DNA of 60,993 nucleotides from Paludibacteraceae bacterium (lineage in GTDB: Bacteria; Bacteroidota; Bacteroidia; Bacteroidales; Paludibacteraceae): NCBI GenBank assembly GCA_017417025.1, contig JAFPZY010000013.1, forward strand, positions 1 to 60,993. Reading direction: 5' to 3'. Below the pieces are notes generated by a model. That model did not search any database and was not told the origin of the DNA. It saw only the letters and a program-made list of their open reading frames with translations. Position 1 is the first letter of the stretch; every line of letters begins with the position of its first letter. Both the position numbers and the translations under genes were made by a program. Shown here piece after piece: positions 26,130-34,092 of the stretch.

Positions 26130-27290
26130 TCAGTTCTTGGGAAACTGGTAATAGATGCTCTGTCCGATCAGGAACTGGCTGCTGGCGTTGTACCATGCCT
26201 TGCTGGCGTTGTCATACGCCAGCTCAACGCCTAATCCGTAGTAGCCTAACAGGGGGTTGATGTACATCATTGCCTCTGTTACCTCAAACATGTCTTTTGA
26301 GGGCGTGTTGCCTCCCGCTTTCAGATTGACTGCTCCGGCATTGACCAGCGCGAAGGGCATGGGGCTGGTGCTGTAGCCGTTATTGACCCTTATGTACTTG
26401 CGCATCAGAGCCCCGTGGAAGGCCAGCGAATCGGCGGTGTGCATCTCCGCGTAGTAGGTGCCCCAGGCTTCGTCGGTGTCGGCGTTGGTGGCTGCAATGG
26501 CTTTGGTGACATGTGCAATGGCTTCCGGTTCGCGCTCTTTGTCCAGATAGCCTCCTTGCATTTTGTGGTAGTAGTCTTTTTGGGCGGTGCTCCATACGCC
26601 TGCCTCATACGTCAAGGCCTGCGACACGCCTCTGTCATCGTTCAGGCCTTTGGGCGCATAGTATGCCAGAGCGGGGAAGGAAATGAGATAGCCTATATCC
26701 GAGCCCTGGAACATTTCGTCTTTCAGATAAAAGCCTTCCGAAAAGAGCGTGAGTGTTGCATCCACTATGTATGCGCGCAGCGGAATGCTCTTGCCGTTCT
26801 GGTCCTCATAGAAGAACGCGCTGTCTTTCAGTATGTATGAGTCCATATCCCACTCGCGTATATTGTAGGACACGGAGGCATAGGGGAAGGTGAGCGTCTC
26901 GATGACGGAGTACACCTCCACCTGGCACACGGCAGTCTGCTTGCTGACTGTGTCGGTGACGGTGAGGCGCGTCTTGCCTATGTTCTGTGCTGTCAGCTGC
27001 AGCGTGTTGCCCTTCAGTTCGGTGCTCACTATGCCCTCTGTGGAGGCGCTGACTGTGTATTTGCCGTCTTCAGGCGATATGGTCAGTGTGCGGACGGTGG
27101 GCAGTTCCTCTTTCGCCTGTTCGTTCCAGGCTATCTGCACCATGCGTATGTCCGTTTCGCTCAGCGTGACCGGGGTGACGGCGACGGTGTCAAGGTCTTT
27201 CTGTATGTCGTCTATGACATCCTGGTTCTTCTTGCAGCCTGATGCCGCAGCGAGCAGCACTGACAAAAGGCAGATAAAACACTTTTTCAT
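26130..27290 (-). CDS. Lipoprotein with an N-terminal Ig-like region, function unknown
   Basis: 386 residues from the ATG at 27290; the longer upstream frame overlaps rimM and lacks a signal. MKKCFICLLSVLLAAASGCK has a good lipobox (AASGC). Residues about 30-130 look like a bacterial Ig-like or BACON-type beta domain (VRTLTISPEDGKYTVSA; TRLTVTDTVSKQTAV). The remainder is not recognised; it ends in VELAYDNASKAWYNASSQFL. Probably an outer-membrane or surface lipoprotein, located between rimM and the trmH-like gene. Confidence 0.75.
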   Translation of the reverse strand: MKKCFICLLSVLLAAASGCKKNQDVIDDIQKDLDTVAVTPVTLSETDIRMVQIAWNEQAKEELPTVRTLTISPEDGKYTVSASTEGIVSTELKGNTLQLTAQNIGKTRLTVTDTVSKQTAVCQVEVYSVIETLTFPYASVSYNIREWDMDSYILKDSAFFYEDQNGKSIPLRAYIVDATLTLFSEGFYLKDEMFQGSDIGYLISFPALAYYAPKGLNDDRGVSQALTYEAGVWSTAQKDYYHKMQGGYLDKEREPEAIAHVTKAIAATNADTDEAWGTYYAEMHTADSLAFHGALMRKYIRVNNGYSTSPMPFALVNAGAVNLKAGGNTPSKDMFEVTEAMMYINPLLGYYGLGVELAYDNASKAWYNASSQFLIGQSIYYQFPKN

Positions 27291-27328
27291 ACTATCATCA
27301 TTATTGTTAGTTTGCCTTGAGTGGGCTA

Positions 27329-27838
27329 TTATATGTTGTCCGGCAGGTTGAGCTGCAGTTCTTTCTTCTGCGTGTCGAGCCTTATTATCAGGTCTTCGTG
27401 CAGCGGTAGCAGTCTGCGGCTGTCGGTTTCCGCCAGTATGTTGGCTGTTGTCTCGTCCACTCGTCTGATTACTCCCGCGCAGCCTCCTCCGGCTGTGTAG
27501 GCGGTCCAGCCTTCGAGGTCCTGCCATGCGAGCATGCCTTGTCCGTCCTCTTCGTGTGCGGCAATGTCGCGGCGCAGCATCAGTGCTTCCGCCCCTGCCA
27601 GTGCCTGCGCTTTGCTCTCGCTGTCGATGCCGTCAAGGGTGAGCAGCAGCGTGTCCGCGCCTTTGGTCCGCCAGTCGGTGACGCGGAAGGGCACCTGTAT
27701 GCCGTCCAGCCGCAGCACCACGAACTCTGCGTCCGCCTCTTCCCACAACCCGTTGTCGGTCTGGCATTGCACCTCGCCCCTGTTGCCGTGCGTGCGGGTG
27801 ATGATGCCTATTCTGATGGTCTCTTCGTCGCGTATCAT
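27329..27838 (-). CDS. rimM: Ribosome maturation factor RimM
   Basis: 169 residues. The N-terminal RimM beta-barrel (IRIGIITRTHGNRGEVQCQ) and a C-terminal PRC-barrel (GWTAYTAGGGCAGVIRRVDE; LLPLHEDLII) are in the standard order and length. It assists 30S head assembly around S19. The 3' end is 38 bp from the lipoprotein start. Confidence 0.92.
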   Translation of the reverse strand: MIRDEETIRIGIITRTHGNRGEVQCQTDNGLWEEADAEFVVLRLDGIQVPFRVTDWRTKGADTLLLTLDGIDSESKAQALAGAEALMLRRDIAAHEEDGQGMLAWQDLEGWTAYTAGGGCAGVIRRVDETTANILAETDSRRLLPLHEDLIIRLDTQKKELQLNLPDNI

Positions 27839-27839
27839 G

Positions 27840-28286
27840 TCAGTTTCTTATGTGCAGCACTCCGTAGCTGTATCTTGCCGTGTAGCGTCGCAGTGCCTGC
27901 TTGGTGCGTCCTTCGGTGGGGACGGCCAGCCCGTAGCTCAGGTCGTATTTCTCGCCGCATACGGGGCACACCGCCCATATACCGTCGGTCTCCACGGGCC
28001 GCTTCACGTCGAGGCAGTGCGGGCAGCACAGGTCGCAGGCGTTGTACTTGCCTTCCATGTCCACCCAGACGAGCAGTCCCGCGTAGCCGGTCAGGTCCTG
28101 CGCATAGCGTTTCTCGGTGAAGCGCAGCGTCTGGAAGCCGTTGTCGGGCACGAAGTGCGGGTACATGCTGGCTATGTGCATGTCGAACACCACGGGGCAC
28201 GAGGGCACGTCGCACTTCTGCTCGTTGGCGCATGCAGACAGCAGCACTATTGCCGCAACCGTGAATATGGCGCGCTTAATACACAT
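27840..28286 (-). CDS. Lipoprotein with Rieske-like cysteine/histidine motifs
   Basis: 148 residues. The lipobox LLSAC (about residue 19) predicts an outer-membrane or periplasmic lipoprotein. Residues 84-110 hold CDLCCPHC and CPVCG. The C88-x-H90 and C107-x-x-C110 spacing resembles a Rieske site (CxH...CxxH), but the second His is Cys. If it binds a cluster, ligation could be three Cys and one His, or zinc may bind instead. The start overlaps the FKBP stop by 11 bp. Electron-transfer role unproven. Confidence 0.6.
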   Translation of the reverse strand: MCIKRAIFTVAAIVLLSACANEQKCDVPSCPVVFDMHIASMYPHFVPDNGFQTLRFTEKRYAQDLTGYAGLLVWVDMEGKYNACDLCCPHCLDVKRPVETDGIWAVCPVCGEKYDLSYGLAVPTEGRTKQALRRYTARYSYGVLHIRN

Positions 28287-28746
28287 CGTTCAGCTCTACG
28301 TCGAATATCAGCGTGGAGTAGGGCGGTATGTACGACGCGTTGCCCCGTGTGCCCTGTTCCTCCGCCTTGTAGCCGAGTTCCTGCGGGATGTAGAAGATGT
28401 AGTGCCCCGACTTGTTCATCTTCTTCAGCCCTTCCGCCAGTCCCTCTATCACGCCCGACACCGCAAAGTCGGCGGCTTCGTTCTCCTCGAACACGTGCCC
28501 TGTTATCAGCCGGCCTGTGTAGCGTATCCTGACGCTTTTCAGCACGTCGGGCTTGGTGCCGGCTATGCCTTGCCGCAGCACTTTGTACTGCAGTCCGGTT
28601 GGCGTGGTCAGCACGCCCTCTGCCGTCTTGTTCTTGGCGAGCCATGCCTCGTTCTGCACTTTCCAGTCGGTCCAGTTCTCTTTCTTGCAGCCTGCCGTGA
28701 GCAGTATGACGCACAGCAGCACGGCGGACAGTATGGTCTTTTTCAT
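28276..28746 (-). CDS. FKBP-type peptidyl-prolyl isomerase lipoprotein
   Basis: 156 residues from the ATG at 28746 (MKKTILSAVLLCVILLTAGC, with lipobox). A single C-terminal FKBP domain: [51 protein letters not shown] and [13 protein letters not shown]. It probably helps fold exported proteins in the periplasm. It lacks the N-terminal dimerisation domain of FkpA and of the two paralogues at the right end of the window. Some active-site aromatics are replaced, so catalytic strength is uncertain. Confidence 0.88.
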   Translation of the reverse strand: MKKTILSAVLLCVILLTAGCKKENWTDWKVQNEAWLAKNKTAEGVLTTPTGLQYKVLRQGIAGTKPDVLKSVRIRYTGRLITGHVFEENEAADFAVSGVIEGLAEGLKKMNKSGHYIFYIPQELGYKAEEQGTRGNASYIPPYSTLIFDVELNDVY

Positions 28747-28766
28747 TGTCTTGTCGTTGTTTTTTC

Positions 28767-29942
28767 TTATTGTGCCAGCCACAGCGACGGGTTCTGCAGT
28801 GTCCGGTCCTTGTAGATCTGGAAGTAGAGCTCCGTCTTGTTGTCTTCGTCGGTGTTCGACAGTATGGTGCCCAGTTTGTCTTTGGCCTTCACCTTGTCCC
28901 CCTGCTTCACTTTGAGGCTTTTGAGGTTGCTGTACACGGTGCGGTAGTTGCCGTGTTGCACTATGACGGCGTATGTGCTGCCGAGCACTATGCAGCTGCT
29001 CACCTCGCCGTCGAACACGGCTCTGGCCTCGCTGCCTGCGGTGGTCTGGATGTAGATGCCTTTGTTGTTCACCGTCACGTGCTCGTACACGGGGTGCTGG
29101 TGAGTGCCGAAGAACCCGCTGATGAAGCCTTTCTCTACGGGCCACGGCAGTCGTCCTTTGTTTGCCTCGAAGCCGCCTGCTATCAGTTGCTGCTCTTTGG
29201 TCAGCGTGGTCTGCGTCTGGGTCTGTTTGCGGATGAGGTCTTCTATTTTTTTGTTCAGCTCGTCGGCTTTTTTCTGCTGTTTCTTTTGCTGTGCGGTCAG
29301 GGTCTTGGTCTGTTTTTTCAGTTCCGCCAGCATTTTCTGCTGTTTGCGCTCGTCGCGTTTCAGGTTCTCCTGTTCGCGTTTCTGCTTGTCGAGGGCCTGG
29401 TTGCGTTCTGCTTTGCGCTCGCTCAGCAGGTCGTTCTGTATGTCTATGTCGGCCTGTGTGCGGCGTATCTGCGCCGCCTGCTCTTTGCGGTAGCGCATGA
29501 ACTCGGTCATGTAGCGCAGCCGCCTCATGCCTTGCTGGAAACTGTCGGCCGACAGCAGGAACAGCAGCACCGACTGGTTCATCTCCGTGTAGTGCGTTTC
29601 TCTTACCAGGCGTGCGTAGTCGGCTTTCAGTTGCCCCAGTTCGGTCTCCAGACCTTTCTTGCGGTCGCCCAGTTCGCGCATGCTGTTGTCCAGCGCCGCA
29701 AGCTCGCTGTTGAGGTTCTTTATCAGTTTCTTGCGCTCGCGTATGTTGTTGTTCAGCAGGTTGAGTTTGGTCACTGTGGCTTTTTCGTCTTTCTTGGTCT
29801 GCCGCAGCATCTTGTCGGTCTGCTCCAGCTGCTGCTGTATCTGCTGCTGCTGTTTCTGCAGGGTTTTTATGTCGTCTGCGGCGGCTGTCAGGCATAGCAG
29901 GCAGCACAGCAGGCAGGTTATGTGTCGTCTTGGCGCTCTCAT
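28767..29942 (-). CDS. EnvC-like coiled-coil protein with degenerate M23 domain
   Basis: 391 residues: signal peptide (ending about AAADD), long coiled coil (residues about 25-260) rich in Q, K and E, then an M23/LytM domain (SGFFGTHQHPVYEHVTVNNK; VIVQHGNYRTVYSNL; KLGTILSNTDEDNKTELYFQ). The second zinc-site His of the usual AHL motif is replaced (SNL), and the first motif lacks the HxxxD pattern. Like EnvC and NlpD, it probably activates amidases in cell division instead of cutting peptidoglycan. Its start overlaps the DUF4292 gene stop by 4 bp. Confidence 0.85.
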   Translation of the reverse strand: MRAPRRHITCLLCCLLCLTAAADDIKTLQKQQQQIQQQLEQTDKMLRQTKKDEKATVTKLNLLNNNIRERKKLIKNLNSELAALDNSMRELGDRKKGLETELGQLKADYARLVRETHYTEMNQSVLLFLLSADSFQQGMRRLRYMTEFMRYRKEQAAQIRRTQADIDIQNDLLSERKAERNQALDKQKREQENLKRDERKQQKMLAELKKQTKTLTAQQKKQQKKADELNKKIEDLIRKQTQTQTTLTKEQQLIAGGFEANKGRLPWPVEKGFISGFFGTHQHPVYEHVTVNNKGIYIQTTAGSEARAVFDGEVSSCIVLGSTYAVIVQHGNYRTVYSNLKSLKVKQGDKVKAKDKLGTILSNTDEDNKTELYFQIYKDRTLQNPSLWLAQ

Positions 29943-30490
29943 AGTTTTATTCCTAATTTCCTGAGCAGTGTCTGCAGGTCGGTCTGCTTGTAGTTTTGTG
30001 TTTTGGCTTCCTGCAGCCGCATGCCGTTGTCGCGGTCAATCTTCCCGTAATCGACGGTGACGCTTATCTGCTGCCCGTCTTTCTTGAAGCTGCGTGTCAG
30101 TTGCTGCTGCCCTCCCCGCCCTAATTTGCGGCCGGTGGTGTAGTCCTCTATGGTCTTGTATTTGAGCACCATGCGCAGCAGCGGCGGCAGTTCTTTGTAT
30201 CTGACGGTGGTGTACAGGCGGTGTATCCTGTCAATCAGCGTCACCCCCTCTTTGTCGGCGCGCATCTGTCCCGCCTCCACGTTGAGCAGCGGGCGTATGC
30301 TCCACACGCTCGCCGAGTCGTGCACCGCCTGCAGCTTGCAGCGGGTGCTGACCGGCTCCATGCCGTCGGCTCTGACGGTCACTGTGGCCTGCTTCACCTC
30401 CGTGGTGTGCCGCGCCTTGCCTGCGTGCTTCACCGTGCTGCACGACGCAAGCGCGCAGAGGGCTATGATGATGGGTATCAGTCGTTTCAT
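29939..30490 (-). CDS. DUF4292 lipoprotein
   Basis: 183 residues from the ATG at 30490 (MKRLIPIIIALCALASCSTV, lipobox ALASC). The beta-rich body matches the DUF4292 family of Bacteroidota, thought to have a LolA/LolB-like fold. It sits between the TPR and EnvC-like genes with 4-bp overlaps on both sides, an arrangement common in the phylum, which suggests a joint envelope role. Exact function unknown. Confidence 0.75.
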   Translation of the reverse strand: MKRLIPIIIALCALASCSTVKHAGKARHTTEVKQATVTVRADGMEPVSTRCKLQAVHDSASVWSIRPLLNVEAGQMRADKEGVTLIDRIHRLYTTVRYKELPPLLRMVLKYKTIEDYTTGRKLGRGGQQQLTRSFKKDGQQISVTVDYGKIDRDNGMRLQEAKTQNYKQTDLQTLLRKLGIKL

Positions 30491-31371
30491 TTCCTGTCTT
30501 GCATTATTTTCCTGTAGTGTTCGGCTATCTCCGCGGGCCATTCTGCATCGCCCATCTGCCTCACTGCGCTCTGTATGTACATCTTGGCCAGCTGCTTCTC
30601 GCCCTGCAGATACATTATCCACGCGTAGGTGTCGAGGAAGGTGGGGTTATGCGGCTCCGCCTGCAGGCTGTGCCTGCTCATTTCCTCGGCTTTCTTCAGG
30701 TCGCCTTTGCGTGTGGCGAGCAGGTAGGCGTAGTTGTTCAGCACTGTGGGCTGGAACGGCTCTATGGCCAGTATGCTCTCGTAGGCCTGCACCATGTCTT
30801 TCGTCCGTGCCTGCACTGCCTCGTAGAGCTGCATGCGGAACACGAGGAACTGCAGGTTGTCGGGGTCGTGCCTGAGGTAGTCGTTCACGGCGCGTATGGC
30901 TTTCTTGGTCTCTCCCGCCATGGCGTGCAGCCGGTAGCGGCTCATCGCGCTGTAGATGCTGTAGCCCTCCTGGCGGTCGATCATGTCGCGTGCTTTCAGG
31001 GCTTTCTTGTACTCGCCCAGGTCGGCGTACAGCCCCTCCAGACGGTAATATATAGGTGTGTTCAGCGGGTCTGATGCGCGCGACCGCTCATAGTGCTCCG
31101 CCGCTTTCTGCGGCTGGCGGTAGCCTGCGTAGTAGTCGCCTATGTTCTGGTTCACTATCGCGTCGTCGGGGTTGAGCCCGTAGCAGAACCATACGAGGTC
31201 AAAGGCGTTCTCGTAGTCTTCCTCTTCCAGGAGCCGCTGCGCCTCGTAGAAGTAGTAGAGGAACTGCTGCTGCTCCTCCGCCGTCAGCTGCTGCGGCTTG
31301 TGCTTGCGTCCGGCTGCCGTCAGGGGCAGCAGGCTCACCGACATCAGTATTATTGTTATCCACTTCTTCAT
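30487..31371 (-). CDS. Secreted TPR-repeat protein
   Basis: 294 residues from MKKWITIILMSVSLLPLTAA, chosen because this Met begins a normal signal peptide. An upstream ATG at 31404 that overlaps the dut stop (ATGA) is a possible alternative. At least six tetratricopeptide helical pairs are visible (DDAIVNQNIGDYYAGYRQPQ; TPIYYRLEGLYADLGEYKKA; FLDTYAWIMYLQGEKQLAKM). Probably a periplasmic scaffold. It lies between dut and the DUF4292 lipoprotein gene. Confidence 0.82.
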   Translation of the reverse strand: MKKWITIILMSVSLLPLTAAGRKHKPQQLTAEEQQQFLYYFYEAQRLLEEEDYENAFDLVWFCYGLNPDDAIVNQNIGDYYAGYRQPQKAAEHYERSRASDPLNTPIYYRLEGLYADLGEYKKALKARDMIDRQEGYSIYSAMSRYRLHAMAGETKKAIRAVNDYLRHDPDNLQFLVFRMQLYEAVQARTKDMVQAYESILAIEPFQPTVLNNYAYLLATRKGDLKKAEEMSRHSLQAEPHNPTFLDTYAWIMYLQGEKQLAKMYIQSAVRQMGDAEWPAEIAEHYRKIMQDRK

Positions 31372-31400
31372 TTCTTGTCCGCCTGTGGTTTGAGGGTTGC

Positions 31401-31835
31401 TCATTGTCTGCCGCTGTGCCCGAAGCCGCCTTCGCCGCGTTCAGTCTCGCCCAAAACGCTCACTTCCAGCAGTTCGGCCTGTTCGTGCCGTGCTATCACC
31501 ATCTGGCATATCCTCTCCCCCGGCTCTATGGTCTGTGCCTCGCCGCTCAGGTTGATTATTATCACCCCTATCTCGCCGCGGTAGTCCGCATCTATGGTCC
31601 CGGGGGTGTTCAGCACGGTCAGTCCGCGCTTCAGTGCCAGACCGCTGCGCGGCCGTATCTGTGCCTCATAGCCTTCGGGCAGTTCTATGTAGAGGCCGGT
31701 GGGGATGAGCCGCCGCTCCATCGGCTGCAGTGTCACGGCTTCCTGCAGGTTGCATCGTATGTCCATGCCTGCCGCCGCCTTGCTCTCATAGCGCGGCAGC
31801 GCATTGCCGCTCCTGTTGATTATCTTTACTGTCAT
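31401..31835 (-). CDS. dut: dUTP diphosphatase
   Basis: 144 residues with all five trimeric dUTPase motifs in order: AAAGMDI (22), [35 protein letters not shown] and [10 protein letters not shown]. It hydrolyses dUTP to dUMP and pyrophosphate, supplying thymidylate synthesis and keeping uracil out of DNA. It starts the cluster that runs to the trmH-like gene. Confidence 0.95.
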   Translation of the reverse strand: MTVKIINRSGNALPRYESKAAAGMDIRCNLQEAVTLQPMERRLIPTGLYIELPEGYEAQIRPRSGLALKRGLTVLNTPGTIDADYRGEIGVIIINLSGEAQTIEPGERICQMVIARHEQAELLEVSVLGETERGEGGFGHSGRQ

Positions 31836-31845
31836 AGTATGTTTT

Positions 31846-31930
31846 TTCTATTTCAACTATTTCAACTAGTCCCTATATAGTCCTTCTAGTTCAACTAGTT
31901 CAACTAGTTCTTCTAGTCCGACTAGTCCGC
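31846..31930. repeat. 9-bp array (tagttcaac), copy 2
   Basis: Words such as tagttcaac, tagtccttc and tagtccgac in tandem, the complement-type relative of the array at 20426-20525, again directly beside a palindromic element. Confidence 0.75.
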
Positions 31931-31935
31931 CGCCC

Positions 31936-32011
31936 ACCGGGTACGCAGGCTTCCAGCCTGCGGTAAGCCCCCCCGCGTTAAAATCAGCGTTGCAATATCA
32001 ATTATCAATTC
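31936..32011 (+). repeat. REP-like dispersed element, copy D (fullest copy)
   Basis: CCACCGGGTACGCAGGC-TTCCA-GCCTGCGGTAAG, about 25 bp of spacer, then ATATCAATTATCAATT. In reverse complement it matches copy A at 560-640 over most of its length. It lies between the lipid kinase and dut. Confidence 0.75.
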
Positions 32012-32896
32012 TCAAAGCCTCTTCTCCACCAGCACTCTCAGCCCGTCCTCCACTATCTTTATGTGCACGTCTTTGGGCATCTCCACGGGGTCGCCGTCTA
32101 TGTGGAACGGCGCTTCGGTCTCTCTGTGCAGAGTCACTTCGCGCATCCGCAGCGTGTCCATGAACAGGCTGCCGTCTATGCTCTTCGTGAACAGACGCAG
32201 GGCCAGTTCGGGGGCCCCCAACAGGACGTGGGTGCTCATTATGCAGATGTCCATTTTCCCGTCCTGTATGCTGGCTTTGGGGGCTATGTATGCATCGTTG
32301 CCCCACTGGTTGGCGTTGGCGAACGTCAGCAGGAAGGCGCGTTGCTCTATCTCTGTCCCGTCCTCGCAGGTCAGGCGGTAGGTCTCTGTCTTGTAGGTCA
32401 GTACGTCCTGCAGTATCTTCTTCAGGTAGGTGACGAACCCGCGGCTGCCGTCTTTGGCGAAGTGGTAGGCTATCAGCGCATCAAAGCCTGTGCCGCAGGT
32501 GGTGACGAACAGCCGGTCGTTGGCCAGACCGTAGTCGGCTTTTATCACCTCCGAGTGGTTCAGCATCTCTATCGCGCGTTGTGCGCGCAGAGGCACTCCT
32601 ATATGTCGCGCAAAACCGTCCCCGCTGCCTATGGGTATAACGCCTAAGGCGGTCTCCGTGTCGCGCACGCCGCGTGCCACTTCGTTCACCGTCCCGTCGC
32701 CGCCTACGGCCACCACCGCCTCAAAGCCCATGCGGGCGTACTGGCTTGCCAGCTCGGTGGCATGACCGGCGTGCTCGGTGAACACGATGTTGGCGAGCCA
32801 CTGCTCTTTGTCAAGCAACTGTTCTATCATCTTCGGCAGTTTCTTCTTGTTCTGCGTCCCCGCCGTCGGATTGATTATAAACGCTATATTCTTCAT
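32012..32896 (-). CDS. Diacylglycerol kinase-family lipid kinase (YegS/DgkB-like)
   Basis: 294 residues. It begins IAFIINPTAGTQNKKKL and has the GGDGTVNE ATP-binding motif (about 65-72) and IGSGDGFARHIGVP, the LCB5/DAGK catalytic-domain pattern, followed by a beta-rich C-terminal domain (PFHIDGDPVEMP). It phosphorylates a lipid such as diacylglycerol or a sphingoid base; Bacteroidales make sphingolipids, so the latter is possible. It starts 13 bp downstream of the PIN gene. Confidence 0.88.
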   Translation of the reverse strand: MKNIAFIINPTAGTQNKKKLPKMIEQLLDKEQWLANIVFTEHAGHATELASQYARMGFEAVVAVGGDGTVNEVARGVRDTETALGVIPIGSGDGFARHIGVPLRAQRAIEMLNHSEVIKADYGLANDRLFVTTCGTGFDALIAYHFAKDGSRGFVTYLKKILQDVLTYKTETYRLTCEDGTEIEQRAFLLTFANANQWGNDAYIAPKASIQDGKMDICIMSTHVLLGAPELALRLFTKSIDGSLFMDTLRMREVTLHRETEAPFHIDGDPVEMPKDVHIKIVEDGLRVLVEKRL

Positions 32897-32909
32897 CGTC
32901 TGTGTGTTT

Positions 32910-33329
32910 TTACATTTTAGGGTGTGCCGCTTTGATGTATTGCAGCCCGTATTTTCTGTACGCAGCGAATTTGGTGTCGCTGCTCACCAGCTCCAACTGG
33001 TCGGCTATAGCCTGCGCTATTATCAGCCTGTCGTTGGGGTCGTTGTGCCCTTCTATAAGCGGCAGTTTCTCTAACTGCATCAAGTGTTCCCGCGTCGTGT
33101 AAGCGATGCGGAACCCCAGGTTCTCCTCTACATATCTGACTACGTTCTGAATTGATGAACGTCTGGAACTGATGCGGTTGTTTTGTATCAGATGTGTGAA
33201 TTCCATAATGCTTACGGAACTCACATAAATCTGGTTTTCATAATCACGCACTAAAGCGTCAGTGTCCTCATCCAAAGCATCATGCAGCAAGTAAATGAGG
33301 ATGTTGGTGTCTATCAGCAGCCTTGTCAT
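32910..33329 (-). CDS. PIN-domain toxin (VapC-type ribonuclease)
   Basis: 139 residues. The acidic PIN site is complete: D7 (LLIDTNILIYLL), E43 (IMEFTHL), D100 (HNDPNDRLIIAQA) and D118 (SSDTKFAAY). VapC-type toxins cleave tRNA or rRNA. Its ATG overlaps the stop of a 37-residue antitoxin-like gene (ATGA), the classic coupled arrangement. The base composition is more AT-rich than the flanking genes. Confidence 0.88.
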   Translation of the reverse strand: MTRLLIDTNILIYLLHDALDEDTDALVRDYENQIYVSSVSIMEFTHLIQNNRISSRRSSIQNVVRYVEENLGFRIAYTTREHLMQLEKLPLIEGHNDPNDRLIIAQAIADQLELVSSDTKFAAYRKYGLQYIKAAHPKM

Positions 33330-33439
33330 CTGTTCACAGCCCTCCAGTCGTTTACTATCAGAATTCCTCCGGGATGTGCGTCAAGCCACTCTCCAGCTTT
33401 TGACTGTCTTTTCGGTGTTGTGTTTTGTCTGTTTGTCAT
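33326..33439 (-). CDS. 37-residue antitoxin of the PIN toxin
   Basis: The ATG at 33439 gives MTNRQNTTPKRQSKAGEWLD and then AHPGGILIVNDWRAVNR. The core AGEWL..(5-7)..I.I.DxRAV.R resembles very short antitoxins encoded ahead of PIN toxins in Bacteroidales. The stop overlaps the toxin start by 4 bp. An in-frame ATG at 33460 would add seven residues (MTNNIYT). The leader contains tandem copies of this start region. Confidence 0.7.
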   Translation of the reverse strand: MTNRQNTTPKRQSKAGEWLDAHPGGILIVNDWRAVNR

Positions 33440-33506
33440 GGTGTATATGTTGTTTGTCATGGTATATGTTGTTTGTTTGTCATGGTATATGTTGTTTGTT
33501 TGTCAT
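33437..33506 (-). promoter_or_regulatory. Leader with four tandem copies of the start region and coupled mini-ORFs
   Basis: Minus-strand ATGs at 33506, 33483, 33460 and 33439 each sit in a copy of ATATACCATGACAAACA. The first two open the 8-residue frame MTNKQHIP whose TGA overlaps the next ATG (ATGA); the third is in frame with the antitoxin. This could set translation of the antitoxin by stepwise coupling. Confidence 0.7.
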
Positions 33507-33547
33507 GGTGTATGTTGTTTGTTGTGTGCTATTTCCCAAATTTGCTG

Positions 33548-33579
33548 CAAAGATACAACATTTTTCCCTCTTTTCCAAA
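33548..33579 (-). promoter_or_regulatory. Promoter of the PIN antitoxin-toxin operon
   Basis: Minus strand TTTG (33579-33576), 20 bp, TATCTTTG (33555-33548). Expected start near 33541, about 35 bases before the first mini-ORF. Confidence 0.8.
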
Positions 33580-33926
33580 TTTTTTCCCTCTTTTTTTGCT
33601 TTTTTTTGTTTTTCCCCTCCCCCCTCCGCCTCTGTTCCCCCGTCTCCCTGCACTCCCTCCCTGTCTCCCTGCACTCCCTCCCCGTCTCCTCGCACTCCCT
33701 CCCCGTCTCTCCGCACTCCCTTCCCGCACTCCTCCCCCCGCCACCCAGCACTCCCTCCTCCCCCTCCACCCGCAGTTGTTTGCCCACCGGTGTACGCAGC
33801 CTTCCGGCCTGCGGTAAAAACCGCCCCCCGCGCTTCCCCCCCCCCGCGAAAAAGCCTCCGCCCTGCAATTATCAATTATCTTTAGTAGGTGGTTAGTAGG
33901 TGATTAGTAGGTGATTAGTAGGTGAT
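33580..33926. other. Gene-free pyrimidine-rich region with repeats and palindromic element copy E
   Basis: A C/T-rich strand with a 21-bp array (gtctccctgcactccctccct type, about 33641-33730), palindromic element copy E (33785-33817, CGCAGCCTTCCGGCCTGCGG), CAATTATCAATTATC (about 33867-33881) and an 11-bp array gtaggtgatta (about 33884-33926). No credible gene. Confidence 0.75.
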
Positions 33927-34039
33927 TCAGCCGGTAGCACCCCGCTTTGTGCGGCGTTTCTCCCCGCTCGCCCCGCTGCTTTTTGCCGTCGTCTGCTCTG
34001 TTGTTTCGTCGTTTTTTTTCATTAAAAAAATGCTTTTTC

Positions 34040-34070
34040 TTGCATATATCATTTTTTTGCAGTATCTTTG
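34040..34070 (+). promoter_or_regulatory. Promoter of the orphan antitoxin
   Basis: TTG at 34040-34042, 20-bp spacer, TATCTTTG at 34063-34070; ATG at 34093. Confidence 0.75.
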
Positions 34071-34092
34071 CGCCCTGAAAAGGAGAAAAACT

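Noticed and set aside
28276..29907. Single 543-codon frame covering the FKBP and part of the EnvC-like gene
   Set aside because: Only the last 156 codons resemble a protein; the rest is antiphase to the EnvC-like frame and is Arg/Gln/Thr-rich.
33282..33896. Plus-strand frames with proline/serine/leucine repeats
   Set aside because: They translate the pyrimidine-rich 21-bp array and the antitoxin leader on the wrong strand.
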